64,000 nt of DNA from Pilatotrama ljubarskyi (GCA_022385805.1 MU277727.1:1-64000); one strand, 5' to 3'. Counted from the stretch's first letter, positions 12,598 to 23,626 are shown. The notes: generated by a model not told the origin, from the sequence alone. A program made the numbers and translations.

Positions 12598-13416
12598 TCA
12601 ATCGCATTCGTACTCGGAATCAGATGAGCTCACCGACAGTACCGTGACGGGGCTCGTGGAGTGCTTCCGGGGAGGTATCTGCCAGCGAGAGTCGGGCATG
12701 GGTGGTACTACAGGCGAGGGCGCCTTGTACGCGAGCTTCTTCAGAGGAGAGGGCATCTTCGGGGTGAAGCCGTCCGCGGCAGTCTTTCTGTATCTCTCGG
12801 ATCTGGCGATAGGCGGTTCTTGGGTCGATGGGCCTGCTCGCGCGTTGCTGGTGGTCCCGCGCGAAGAGGATGTAGTTGCCATTGACGTGCTTGAACTCGA
12901 AGAGGAGGAAACCGCTTGTGCAGACTGCCGGTTGTTGGAGGCGGTGCGTCTCGGTCCGTGGTTCTCGAGACCTGGCGGAGGAGGCAAAGTCTGCCTGTAT
13001 TGTCGCGCATTGTCGTCGTCCTCAATGACATACGGGTTCTCGAATGTCCCCAGAGGCGGAAGCATCTGAATTTGGTCGCTATAGCCTTCGAAGTTGCTGG
13101 GTGATGAGGCACGTCCATGATACGGCGGAAAGTCGTCCTTTGGGCCGACAGACTCCTCGATGTAGCGAGGGTCCAGTGGAGGAGGCGTGCAATAACGATG
13201 CTGTGGCGGAACAAATTCTTTAGAAGGACTATCTGTCGAGAATTGTGGCACACTTACGTCGACGTTCAGGGGCACGTCTGGGAAACCTTTCGGAGGGTCA
13301 GGAACGACCTGTATGTTCTCATTGTTATTGGATGCCCAGTCGATGCGAGAGGGCCCGGCGTTGTCGGCCCATTGGTATGTGTTATCTGGTTCGCCACCAC
13401 GGTTACGGATGCGCAT
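12598..13416 (-). CDS. Disordered hypothetical protein
   Basis: I do not recognise this gene. The ATG at 13416 gives 272 residues, polar and disordered throughout, with no membrane segment. It has Pro-rich parts (PPPLDPRYIEE, TLPPPPGLENHGP), a Ser run of nine at about residues 170-178, an FENPYVIEDDDNARQY element, and a Ser/Asp-rich end (SVSSSDSEYECD). The sequence just upstream of this Met stays open and Pro-rich (SAAPANPQPPPLTT) after a good CAG acceptor near 13457, so a short 5' exon is likely. A 57 nt in-frame GTAAGT...CACAG stretch near residues 53-71 could be an intron that can be kept or removed without shifting the frame. Confidence 0.6.
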   Translation of the reverse strand: MRIRNRGGEPDNTYQWADNAGPSRIDWASNNNENIQVVPDPPKGFPDVPLNVDVSVPQFSTDSPSKEFVPPQHRYCTPPPLDPRYIEESVGPKDDFPPYHGRASSPSNFEGYSDQIQMLPPLGTFENPYVIEDDDNARQYRQTLPPPPGLENHGPRRTASNNRQSAQAVSSSSSSSTSMATTSSSRGTTSNARAGPSTQEPPIARSERYRKTAADGFTPKMPSPLKKLAYKAPSPVVPPMPDSRWQIPPRKHSTSPVTVLSVSSSDSEYECD

Positions 13417-14249
13417 TGTAGTCAGAGGCGGAGGTTGTGGGTTCGCGGGGGCAGCTGAGGAATTCGGTCAAGGCAATGAGGCAGTGAGTGGAGTACGGAG
13501 TCAAGACGTGCATGCAGCAGGCAGCGATATTTATGCCCGAAGGACAGGTCCAAGCTTCCTGTGGCGTGGCAGGACGATTTGACCTCTCGTGGCTAAGATG
13601 GGGGCCGCATCGCCTTGGTGAGCAGGACAAAGCACCATGCCTGCACGCGTTGTACTTCATAAGAGCGGAGCAAAGCACCTAGCAAAGCGTCACCGTCCAT
13701 ATATCTTACATCTGTCAACTTCAGTGTTATGAGCAAGCAATCCAGCCGAGCGATGGATGTCTAGAGGCAGGTAAACCTTGACTGCAGTACGAAACATAAG
13801 CGATGAGTGGACGAAGGCAAGGCCGCGGCGTGGGCGCTCACTACAACGTCAATTGTTTGATGCGCCTTTTTCTGAATGCGGTTAGGTCCCGCCACCGCCA
13901 GTTGCGCCTCCTCTGTCCAGTGTCCATCGTCCGCCGTCGTCTGTCTCTCAGTCTGTTTGATCCCGCTCTGCGCGCCGTCTCTATGGTCGTGTACAATGGC
14001 TTCTAGTAACTCGCTGATGAGGCGGGGTGAGTGCCTATCGATGCACGCCCAGGCTATTCGCCCATTGTGCAGTGAACAATAGCCAGCAACGCCGTGAGGC
14101 TGCCGCCAACATGCAGTCAGCCGTGGTTATTATAGACCGGTCTCTTTCCTTGGGATGTTGTGCTTTCTGTTTCTCTCTGCCTACTTGCTCGGATCGCTTG
14201 CTCTGTCTGAGCCTGGTGCTCGATCTTGTTAGATTTCTGCTCTCTAGAC
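13417..14249. other. Promoter region of the first AA14 gene
   Basis: No supported gene, apart from a possible 5' exon of the minus-strand hypothetical gene near 13490-13510. A TTATTATAG motif at about 14127-14135, some 115-120 bases upstream of the AA14 start at 14250, is the best TATA candidate. Confidence 0.4.
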
Positions 14250-15669
14250 ATGCTCTCGTTTCCTGCGCTCTCACTCTTCTTGGTATCCTGCGGCGTTGTC
14301 GGAGTCCGTGGCCATGCTTGTGAGTGACTATCTATCGATCCATCCGGTACCTCCTGAGACGTCTATGCTCGAAGCGATCTGGCATCCGAGCATGTACGGC
14401 TTCAACGTTACCGACAAGACCTTCGACTACGACAACCGTCCTGTTGCGCCTCTGATGAACTACAGCTTCGACAAGTGGTGGTTTCACGGCCATCTAGACT
14501 ACCCTCCGAATCCTGGGGACACATTCGAGTTGCCTGCTGGCCAAGTGGCGACCGCGGAGATCGCGTGCAATAAAGGCGCCACCACCTGGTTCAACTCGTC
14601 CGAGGGTGGTGACATCCGCCAGGGCGATAGCCCGTGCCCAAACAGCCCCACATCAGCGTACCATACCACTGGCTTTGATGATCTGAAGGGTTGTGCGCTG
14701 GCTATCGCCTATGAGTCGGACGTCAGCAAGATTCAACCGGAGGACTTCACTGTTTTCAGCGTGAACCACACTTGCGTGTGGACGCGCTTCACGGACTTCC
14801 CGGTCCCTATGAGGATGCCGCCATGTCCGGAGGGTGGATGCCACTGTGCATGGTTCTGGATACACTCGGTAAGCCGATTCTCAGCTCGCCACAATGTCTA
14901 ACTGCTGAAGATGGTGACGCTACAAGGCCGACAGCGGGGGAGAACAAAGTGAGTCCATTCGCTATGCCGCTTTGAGAGTCTGGCTAAACATCGTGCGATA
15001 GACTACATGACCGGCTTCAAGTGCAATGTGACAGGCTCGACCTCCACTGTTCCTCTGGCAAAGCCTCAGCTCCCTCGGCGTTGTGGTGCCGACCGAGACT
15101 TCGGCAAGCCCGACGCTGTGCCCGGGAACTGCACCTACGGCGCCAAGCAGCCGTTCTACTGGTTCCAGGCTGAACGTAATAACGTACGCCACATTCCAGT
15201 GTCGCTGGTAGTAGCCATCATTGACTGTCATTCCAAAGATGTTCGAGGGTACATACGCGCCGCCGTTCTACACGGACCTGTACAACTTCAAGGACGGCGC
15301 GCAGGACGACATTTTCGTCGACTCCTACGCGGAGATCCCGCCACCCAGCCCCAACTCAACGGTCGTCCCGACGCTCCAGCAGCCGCAGGCGAGCGCCACT
15401 GCGGGCTCATCAACAACCACCGCTTCCTCTACTGTCGCTCCGGCTCCGACGTCAAGACCGACGGACCAGGTGCCGTTCGGTACTCCTCCGGGGCGATGCT
15501 CAGTCTGGTAGGTGCTCTCGTTCATTCGTGTCGCGTCATTGCTGACCGCGAATGCAGCACGAGTAAACGGCACGCTGCGGATAACCTGAGTCGGCGCTCG
15601 TTGACGTCTAGTTGGCTTGGACGCCAGGCGGGCGAGAAGAGGACGTTCAGCCTGTGGCATCCGTTCTGA
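14250..15669 (+). CDS. AA14-type lytic polysaccharide monooxygenase, copy 1
   Basis: Secreted copper enzyme of the AA14 family; characterised members act oxidatively on xylan bound to cellulose. Exons are 14250-14319, 14375-14868, 14927-14948 (22 nt), 15002-15183, 15239-15507 and 15558-15669, giving 383 codons. The signal peptide ([20 protein letters not shown], then G) ends just before His in [14 protein letters not shown]. Counting from that His, His99 lies in [11 protein letters not shown] and Tyr176 in [11 protein letters not shown], matching the reported AA14 copper site (His1, His99, Tyr176). After [20 protein letters not shown] comes a Ser/Thr-rich linker of about 55 residues, then a basic C-terminal piece beginning CTSKRH. 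A same-strand paralogue starts at 18624. Confidence 0.87.
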
Positions 15670-15991
15670 AGTGTTCGGTGAATTGGGCGACGTGGTGCTG
15701 GTCGTCAGCGAACCCCTACTGTACCGTGCGCATCTCTGCAAATTGTATCGCTAGCTCCTCGTAAGTCACACACCTCGGTAGTAGGTTTCGCTCTCATCTA
15801 TTGTTCTGGCAGATAATCTGTATAGTATACAAGTTCTTAGGACGTCTATGGAGGTGATATACAATCGTTTCAACGTACGTGGCTCCAGTCATAGTCCATC
15901 GCCATCACAGGTATCGTACCACTGTCCGTGTGACCGTGCATACACAGCTCGAGCAAGAGTCCGTATGCTCAGCCCGAGCCCCAGCTCCCCT
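15670..15991. other. Intergenic, convergent 3' ends
   Basis: Short spacer between AA14 copy 1 (plus) and the Asp/Glu-rich hypothetical gene (minus). I see nothing beyond probable 3' UTRs. Confidence 0.5.
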
Positions 15992-17533
15992 TCACTCATC
16001 CCAGCCCGTCGCGAACGGATGGCGCGCCGCATACGCCAGCCCCGCTCCCGCTCCCGTATCCGATTCCGAGTCTGCCCATGGGTTATGGTGCAGCACGTCG
16101 TCGAACTGCCGGAACGCCGCCACGGGGATGGGCGATGCGAGCGCGATGGGCGACGGCGTTTCCGCCGCGGGGTGTGGGCGGAGGTCTGGCGAGTCGGGGG
16201 TGGTGTGCGGCTGCGGCTGCGGGTGCTGCGCCTCATGTTGGCGTGCAGGAGAGAAAGAGGTGTCGTCCGTGAGGTCGATCGTCTCGAACCCGTCGTAGTG
16301 GTGAGCCGGGGGGTCGGGCACCGGAGGAAGGGCGGGTTCGATGTGGAAGGGCACAGGGGGGTGAAGGAGATCGACTTCCGAGTGAGTTTCTTGTCCCTCG
16401 ATGATGCGGGGCGACTCGTCGACGGGCAGTCCGAGTCCGAGGCCGATCGTCGCCTGCGCGACTGCACGCATATCTTCCTCGCTCTCCTCGGCCGTCCCTT
16501 CGTCCACGCGCGCTTGCAGATCGTCGAGCAACGGGAGGTCCTCGATGATCGGGCGGACGTGCGTGACGAGGTAATGCACCCCGCCGCCGCTACCAGACGC
16601 GTCCAGGTCCTCGCCCTCGTCGTACGACTCGCCGTAATAGCGGTCTTCGTCCGAGTCCGAGTCGTACTCGTCCGAGTCGCGGCGGTGCAGCTCGTCCGAG
16701 TCGGCGTCGGACGCGTAATAGACGTAGTCGGTGATGTCCTGCTCGATGTCCGCGTCGAACGCCGCGACGGAGAGGGTGTCCTCGAGCTCGCTACCGGAGA
16801 CTATGCGCTCGTCTTCGTCGAGCGGCGGAAGGCCTAGACCGAGGCCGACCGACGCTGCACCTACGACCGCCTCGGTCTCGTCCTCGGGCTCAGGAGAGGC
16901 GTGCGCGGCGATACGCGCGAGGATCTCTTCGAGGGAGGGGAGCTCCTCGATAATGGGTTCGACGTGCTCGACGAGGTATTGCACGCGCTGGCGCCGGCGG
17001 GACGGCTTGTGCGCGTCCCGCCTGCGCTGGCGGCGCTGTGCGCGCGGGCTGTCCGTGTCGGTCTCGTATCCACGGTCGTTAGGCGTAACCGGGACGGATT
17101 GGGCATCGGACTGTGCAGGTGGGGAAGCGAGGTGCGCCTGGTCCGGGCTGTGATAGAGGCACCGGTCAGTAATGCGACGGCGAGGAGGAGCTAAGTGTTG
17201 CAGGTACCTAGTGGGCCAGGGCATGAGGTCGGATACTTCGGGAAGCCCGAGGTAGGTATCGAAGTGGTTGACGCCGTCCTCCGGCTCGGACGAGTCCCAG
17301 TCGGAGCCGTACGTGATGTGCCAGTGCCCACGCGTGGGCACGGTGGGCTCTTCAGCGTCCACATCGGCGGGGGACTCGTGCGGCGATGCGAGGGAGACGT
17401 TTGAGAAGAGGCTGTCGAAGCTCTCTTCGCTAGAAGAGAACGAAGAGGAAGCAGCGGAGGCAGAGGCGGAGGCAGAGTCGAAGGAGAGCCCGAGGCCAGC
17501 TAGGGTCGAGGTGGTGGCAGTGGTAGACGACAT
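15992..17533 (-). CDS. Acidic hypothetical protein with a duplicated module
   Basis: I do not recognise this gene. It has one long exon with ATG at 17533 and 513 residues. The N-terminus is Ser/Ala-rich (SFDSASASASAASSSFSSSE). An Arg-rich stretch near 168-183 (QRRQRRRDAHKPSRRRQR) could be a nuclear localisation signal. Two copies of a module of about 60 residues follow, at about 186-246 and 321-381. Copy 1 starts YLVEHVEPIIEELPSLEEIL and copy 2 YLVTHVRPIIEDLPLLDDLQ; both continue to an ARI/ARV element, an acidic stretch, and GLGLGLP followed by DE...RI. The two are joined by a very acidic Ser/Asp linker (DSDEYDSDSDEDRYYGE). The C-terminus is Pro/His-rich. No catalytic motif or membrane segment is visible. 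Confidence 0.75.
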   Translation of the reverse strand: MSSTTATTSTLAGLGLSFDSASASASAASSSFSSSEESFDSLFSNVSLASPHESPADVDAEEPTVPTRGHWHITYGSDWDSSEPEDGVNHFDTYLGLPEVSDLMPWPTRYLQHLAPPRRRITDRCLYHSPDQAHLASPPAQSDAQSVPVTPNDRGYETDTDSPRAQRRQRRRDAHKPSRRRQRVQYLVEHVEPIIEELPSLEEILARIAAHASPEPEDETEAVVGAASVGLGLGLPPLDEDERIVSGSELEDTLSVAAFDADIEQDITDYVYYASDADSDELHRRDSDEYDSDSDEDRYYGESYDEGEDLDASGSGGGVHYLVTHVRPIIEDLPLLDDLQARVDEGTAEESEEDMRAVAQATIGLGLGLPVDESPRIIEGQETHSEVDLLHPPVPFHIEPALPPVPDPPAHHYDGFETIDLTDDTSFSPARQHEAQHPQPQPHTTPDSPDLRPHPAAETPSPIALASPIPVAAFRQFDDVLHHNPWADSESDTGAGAGLAYAARHPFATGWDE

Positions 17534-18623
17534 TTGAGTTGGGCGATGAGTGGGTTGTGTCACTGGTAGCTAGCGCGGCTGGCTGATGGTGAGTTGGTGG
17601 TCCTGAGTCATCGAGGAGGCCCTTCTCTTATAGACCGAGAGGGCGGATGTGAGTTCCAGTGAGGACGTTTCTGTGGTTCTTGGAGTGGTGGAGTATCGAC
17701 ACGTCCGTTCCTCAAAGCCGTCGGTCTGGACAGACCTGAGTCGGCATAGCTTCCAATTCCAAGCCGCCCCGTGGGCCTGTACATTCGGTATCGGAGACGC
17801 GATTGGAATTTTGACCGAGGCTATCCTGAATCTGAAGGTGAATCCTGCGGACTTTCCGGACAGAGGCCCTGTGATCGAGCGTTGGTACTTGGACCACTAC
17901 GTCGGATATGTCACAACATCCGTTGAATTCCTCTAGACTGCCTACTAGCTAGAGGCTAGCGTGCATTCTTCGTTCGGACAGCGGTTCGGACATGCTGCCG
18001 CCGTGGCCCAATTGCATCGGCCTAGACCGCTGGAGATAGCCTGAAGGCGAGACTTGAAGCAGGCTGGCCAGACTACCGTCCATGATTCCGACGAGCGACC
18101 TCTTCGGCGGGTGGGACTCGGGAGAAAGAAAGGACCACGTGACCGCGTTGCTTGGGCGTGTTTGTGCACCATAAGCGCGCAGTCGGCCGCGCCTGTTGTG
18201 TTCTCGCCGAGCGTCACGAGTTTCGAAACATCCAGCTCGGACTGTGCATTCACGCCGGCGATTTATTACCATGCGGTGCCGGGGTGATGGCGTTCCTGGC
18301 GTATCCGGCAACTGATGTGGTTTATTGTCTATGTATGGCAGGTATACAGCGTCGCTACGAGAACAATGGCCACACTGTTTTTAGCTCTCTTATTCTCCCC
18401 GCACCCGACGTCCGTATATCACTGCGTCACCGACAAGCCATGCATTCCCCATCGACTCGCGGTCGATTTTCACCACACACTCTCCTCTCGCCCGGGTTTC
18501 GGCTTGGTTACAGACTCTCGGAGACAGGTTCTCTCGGATTGCTGCCACGCACTTGGACTATTCGGGCTGGTCCGCATAGACTCTACTCTTCGACCCACAT
18601 AGAATATACCATACACGGGCATC
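17534..18623. other. Intergenic between divergent genes
   Basis: Upstream regions of the acidic hypothetical gene (minus) and AA14 copy 2 (plus). A 95-codon plus ORF at 17649-17936 has no recognisable features and overlaps the likely promoter. I could not confirm a TATA box. Confidence 0.45.
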
Positions 18624-20851
18624 ATGATCGCTGCTCTGCTTCTAACCCTCGCAGCCACTCTCCCCCTCGCCTCCAGCCATGCTTGTCAGTTGCTCATGTT
18701 GTCTCTCGCGTCGATCACCAACTCACTACTCTCTGCAGCGATCTGGCATCCTAGCATGTACGGCTTCAACGTCACCGACAAGACATTCCCATACGACAAC
18801 CGTCCCGTCTCCCCGCTCATGACCTACACCTTTGACCAGTGGTGGTTCCACGGCCACCTCGACTACCCGCCCAACCCCGGCGACATCTTCGAGCTCCCCG
18901 CCGGCAAGCCCGCCACCACCGAGATTGCGTGCAACAAGGGCGCCACTACGTGGTTCAATTCCTCAGAGGGCGGCGACATTCGCCAAGGAGATAGCCCGTG
19001 CCCGAACAGCGACCCCTCTGCGTACCATACCACGGGGTTCAACGACCTGAAAGGATGCGCGCTGGCTATCGCGTACAAGAGCGATGCGCGCCAGGTCCAG
19101 CCGGAGGACTTTACGGTGTTCAGCGTCAACCAGACGTGCGTCTGGACGCGGTTCACGGACTTCCAGGTCCCGGCGCGTATGCCGCCGTGCCCTGAGGGCG
19201 GCTGCACCTGCGCCTGGTTCTGGATCCACTCGGTAAGCAATTCTTGCTTGTCTTCCTGAAGTAAGCCTGAGGACCTCCTCGTTTCTAGCCTGACAGCGGC
19301 GGTGAGCAGAGTAAGCAACCCTTAACCCGTTGTTGTTTGACAGTGATTCACCTACTCTCTCCAGACTACATGACCGGCTTCAAGTGCAATGTCACCGGAT
19401 CGACCTCGAACGTCCCGCTAGCAAAGCCCCAGCTTCCCCGCCGCTGCGGAGCCGACCCGGACAACAACAAGCCCAACGCGGCTCCTGGTAACTGCACCTA
19501 CGGTGCGAAGCAGCCGTTCTACTGGTTCCAGAAGGAGCGGAACAACGTCCGTCCCTTCCCCTGCTCTTTTTACTCTCCTCTCATACTGATACGGGTGATC
19601 GATAGATGTTCGAAGGGACGTACTCGCCGCCGTTCTACACGGACCTGTACAACTTCAAGGACGGCGCGCAGGACGACATTTTCGTTGACTCGTACCCCAA
19701 CGGTCTGCCCGCGCCGAGCCCGAACTCGACGTTCGTGCCGACCCCGTTCTTGGGCAATGATGTCGCGCAGGCTCCGGCGGAATCGGAGTCGGCGTCGGCG
19801 TCGTATTCGTACTCGGACGCGTCGTCGAGCGCTGCTGCTGCTTCGGCCTCGGCAAGTGTGAGCGCGAGCGCGAGTGCAGGTGCAGGGTACAGCTCAGGGG
19901 GCGCGGTAGCATCTTCTTCGAGTCTCTCCGGAGCACGGCCACCTGCCACTTCGACGCCGTTCTCTGCATCTACCCTCTCTGAAACGGCGTCCTTCTCTTC
20001 CTCGGCCATTTCCTCATCCCTGTCGCCCGAGCTCCCGCTATCGACGAGCTCCATGTCATTCCCCTCCGCGTCTCCCTCATCCGGCGTAGCAGCAACAAGT
20101 ACTGCGTCGGAGTCGGAGACCATAGCTACTTCGACCGTCGTCAGCACGCTGGTGGTCACCGTGACCGCCGGGGCGCCCGCATCATCGACCTCCGCTTCCG
20201 CTGTGTCATCGTCCGCCTCGGGTTCCGTCTTCGCTTCGGCATCCTCAGTCCTTGCGACGGCGGGGTTATCCTCGTCTGCCCCTGTGGGATCCTCAGCACC
20301 GTTATCCTCAGGAGGGACTGCCGCTCCCGCCCGGAGCACGATCTTCTTGAACGGTCCCTCGGCGGCTGCACCTTCTCCTTCGGCCCCCGCCTCTGTCTCA
20401 GCGTCACCGCCTCCGAGCGCGGCCTCGGAGGCGAACGGCGCAGGGAACGCTGCGCCGACGACGATCGACCTGAACTTCGCCGTCGACCCGAACGCAAACC
20501 CGTCCGACTCGGTAGTACGAGCCGCAGTCCGCCCGGGCGCCGTCCTCGCTGCGGCGCCGACGAACGCTGTCTGGTGAGTCCACGCTCACGTCTCGTTCGT
20601 CCCGAGCGGAACAGGACTGATCGGCCCCCGCTCTGTTACTATTACTTAGCAAACGGCAGTTCAGGCGAAAAGTCGCGCTGCGCCGGCGCTCGGGCGCGAC
20701 AGGCTTTCCTGCCGAGCTTCCGAGTCCTGGAGCGGAGGCAACGCGGCAGGGATCGGAGGAGCCGACGACGATCCTGTCGAGGATCAACATCCCCGGCTTG
20801 AGGAGACATCGGCGGTTGCAGGAGCGAAGTTCGTTGTGGAGTTTCTTCTAG
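18624..20851 (+). CDS. AA14-type lytic polysaccharide monooxygenase, copy 2, with long Ser/Ala tail
   Basis: Paralogue of copy 1, secreted copper oxygenase of the AA14 family. Exons are 18624-18684, 18739-19232, 19289-19310 (22 nt), 19365-19546, 19606-20573 and 20650-20851, giving 643 codons. The signal peptide [18 protein letters not shown] leaves an N-terminal His in [14 protein letters not shown]. His99 ([11 protein letters not shown]) and Tyr176 (EQNYMTGFKC) follow at the expected count. The catalytic exons have exactly the same lengths as in copy 1 (494, 22 and 182 nt). The unusual part is the 968 nt exon, which encodes nearly 300 residues of Ser/Ala/Thr-rich tail including [15 protein letters not shown]. 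The last exon then gives a basic piece starting [16 protein letters not shown], at the same place as CTSKRH in copy 1. There is no carbohydrate-binding module. Confidence 0.87.
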
Positions 20852-21232
20852 GCATGAGGGATTGTGTAGTATTACCCGCCCGAGTGGATCCCGGGGGATC
20901 GATGCGGGCCCAATGTGTATTTGTTACCCAGTACCGAAGCTGATCACGATGTATCCGTGCTCTGTGATATTGCTCAATGTAGCCTTGCCTTTCTTTATCA
21001 TTTCGTACGCAAGTAGGTGCTCGTTCCGGCAAGCCTCGAGGGCCCGCGAACTCCGAGACCGGGTAGTGCCTTATAGTATGCGCGCCCCGACGAGAGTCAA
21101 TTGCAAAGGTACGGGAAAAGGAAGTATTTGTCATTACGAGGGTATCGCTTGTATGTATACATCACGTCGGTCTCAGAACATGTACGAGTACAAATCATCT
21201 CCAAATCGACAAGGCGCTCGTTGACGATCCCA
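20852..21232. other. Intergenic, convergent 3' ends
   Basis: Spacer between AA14 copy 2 (plus) and the Ser-rich membrane protein (minus). I see no gene or repeat. Confidence 0.5.
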
Positions 21233-23338
21233 CTACCACGCAATCCCGACGCTTAGCGTCACCACGGACTCGCCCTCCCGCCAGCTCTCCCATTGCACCG
21301 GTACCTGCCCCTGGCTAGCTCTCTTCACCGTGACTGCCGCCACCCTCTCCTCGTTCACATGCATATACCCGCTGTCCAACTCCATCGAGACGACCCCGTC
21401 TCCGGAGTCCCCAGAAACAGTCTCTTACACCGGCACATGCACGCTCCCCGCGACAGAACACACGTCGCTCCGCGACTCTTCCGGGATCGCGAAGAGCTGC
21501 ATTCCTGGGACGTGCCATCGCAGCTGCAAGCTATCCGAGCCCGAGGCATTCGGCGATCCCCAGCCTGCCGCGTACTGCTCGACGTCGTACTCCGCGTCGA
21601 CGTCCGCCGGCTCTTCCGCCGTGCTCTTCGCTGAGGGTGCGAGGCTCGCGCTCACGGCGGATGCGATGGAGCCGATGCTGCTCCGCGAGCCGAGCCCGAG
21701 GCCCATGCCAAGCCCGAGTCCGAGGACGCGCGTGACGGCGTCCACGTCGAGCTGGCCGTCGCGCATCATCTCCGACAGGTCCCAGCTCTTCGTGCTCGAG
21801 CGCAGGGAAGCGGCGGAGGAGTCGGCAGCAATGGCTACTCCCGTGCCGGGCACTTCCAGGCTCATCAGACTGAAGCTGACCGAGTTTCGCATAGAAGAGG
21901 GCAGGGAGGGGCTCGTGCACATCCCTCCGCTTACGGGCTTCTTCAGCGCGGATTTCAGGACGATGGGGCCTGCGCTGGCGCTGTGAGACAGGGCGGGCGA
22001 GGCTGGTGGGCCCAGGACAGGTGAGAACGAGACCTTAGGTGACTTGGTTCGACGGTTCTTGGGCTTCTCGATGACGTCCAGGATGCCAGAGGAACGATCC
22101 ACCACAGGGCTGTGATGGGTCGGACTCTGCAATAGAGCGTGAACACTGCGGCGTTCACGGCCAGTCTGCCAGTCCGCAGGTAAGACTGCGCAGCTTTCCG
22201 GCCGAAGGCTGGGAGTATATACAGGCTGGGGGACGCGGATACTCGGGGCTGCGGGCGAGTGTAAGACAGCGACGGAGGGTGAGGCAGGAGATGGAAGGGT
22301 GGTCGCGCTGATGGAAAGAACCGAAGACGTAGCGGAGACCCCGAGCTGCTTCCTGAGAACGGAGAAAGGCATGGAGGGGGCAGAGAAGGCGCCAGGCATC
22401 GCAGGAGTAGGCGGAGAGGTCATGGGAGTTTGGAACGGCAACGACGATTCAGCGGATGAGGTCGATTTGTCGCGAGAGGTGTTGGCGGATGACTGAGAGG
22501 TGTCGTTGGGCATAGGCTGCTGGTCTTTGGCATCATCGTACCAAGAAGCGAGAACAGGCTCCATGATTTGCATGAGAGTGGGGCTATATTCTTGAGAAGA
22601 ACCCCTGACACGAGGCTGTGCTGTGTGGGCAGGAGGCGGTGGAACTGGAAGGAAGACGCCGTGTTGACAGGGAGGTGAAGACGGATGTATAATAGCGCAG
22701 TCTGTGATGGCAGGATAGGCGTAAGGGATGAGTCTGAGACTAGGTGGCTTGTCGCCAGAGGTGTCACCAAAGGAAACAGAAAGAGACTTTGAACGAGAAC
22801 GAGACTTGTGAGAGAGCGACGAGTAATAAGCTGTGCTAGAATTGGCCGTCGTCCGAGAGATGTCGCCGAGAGCAGGAGAGTACGGAGGAGAGCGCAAAGA
22901 TCGACGAGAAGACCTGAGAGATTCAGCCTTGGCCTGCCTCAGAGTCTTGTCTAGCCTCGAGCGGATCTTTGTCTCCCACTCTGGGGAGCCTAGAAAGCCA
23001 ACCAGGTAAGGTGTAACGACCGGCCAGAAGTCACAAGATCGCTCCACAGTAGGCTCTCTCGGAACAGACGCAGAAGAGCGAGAAGACAGGGGTTTCCTAA
23101 GAAGAGCGCTGGAGGTATGAGGGTGCGCATGGATGGATTGGCCTCTGCGGAAGCGGACATAGGCGTATTTCAAAACGACCAGGAGGGACAGAGGCACGAG
23201 ACTCAGCGCTGCCGCGAGAGGAGTGAATGACGCCGATGCATCTCCGCCGGCCTCCACGCCGCCATAGCCTGCGAGCGGGAGAGCGTAGACGTTGAGCGTC
23301 GCGACGAGCAGCAGCACGGCACAGAGGAAAGAGAACAT
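21233..23338 (-). CDS. Ser-rich membrane-anchored hypothetical protein
   Basis: I do not recognise a family. The start at 23338 gives a hydrophobic N-terminus (MFSFLCAVLLLVATLNVYAL) that may be a signal peptide or anchor. A second hydrophobic segment at about 41-60 (PLAAALSLVPLSLLVVLKYA) is followed by basic YVRFRRGQ. A long Ser/Pro-rich, probably cytosolic region follows, with clusters such as RSSRRSLRSPPYSP and a GLGLGMGLGLGSRSS stretch. The first frame ends in a TAA at 21425. A good 57 nt intron (21372-21428, GTAAGA...ACAG) removes that stop and joins a second exon, 21233-21371, encoding GYMHVNEERVAAVTVKRASQ and ending SVGIAW; total 682 residues. It shares a 288 base divergent promoter with the tubulin gene. 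Confidence 0.68.
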
Positions 23339-23626
23339 GGCGGTCGTGGTCCAAGCCGTGGAGCGGGCGTCGGTGATTGGTCCGTACGGCGGCTACGGCC
23401 CAATCGAGGCATTTGGCCATGTAAGCGCCCGTCAGCTTCGAACCGATTCGCGAACGGGGCGGCAATAGCCGAGCGACTAGCGCGAGTCGTGCCCAGACGT
23501 CACACAATCAATAAATACTGCCCCCGGCTTTCCCCTCAACCCCGTCTTCCTCGTTCTGCTTTGCTGCAGGTTTCGCTGAAACCACCATATACCCCGCACA
23601 CTTAGCCAGCTTGCTCGACGTTCATC
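23339..23626. promoter_or_regulatory. Divergent promoter, membrane protein / beta-tubulin
   Basis: The 288 bases between two outward-facing starts must hold both promoters. An AT-rich AATAAATACTG at about 23509-23519, roughly 115 bases upstream of the tubulin ATG, is the only TATA-like candidate. The left half is GC-rich. Confidence 0.4.

Noticed and set aside
17649..17936. 95-codon plus ORF upstream of AA14 copy 2
   Set aside because: It lies in a promoter region, has no homology I recognise and no codon pattern like its neighbours.
19635..20339. 234-codon minus ORF opposite the AA14 copy 2 tail
   Set aside because: It mirrors the Ser/Ala low-complexity repeat; the plus-strand frame continues from the catalytic domain.
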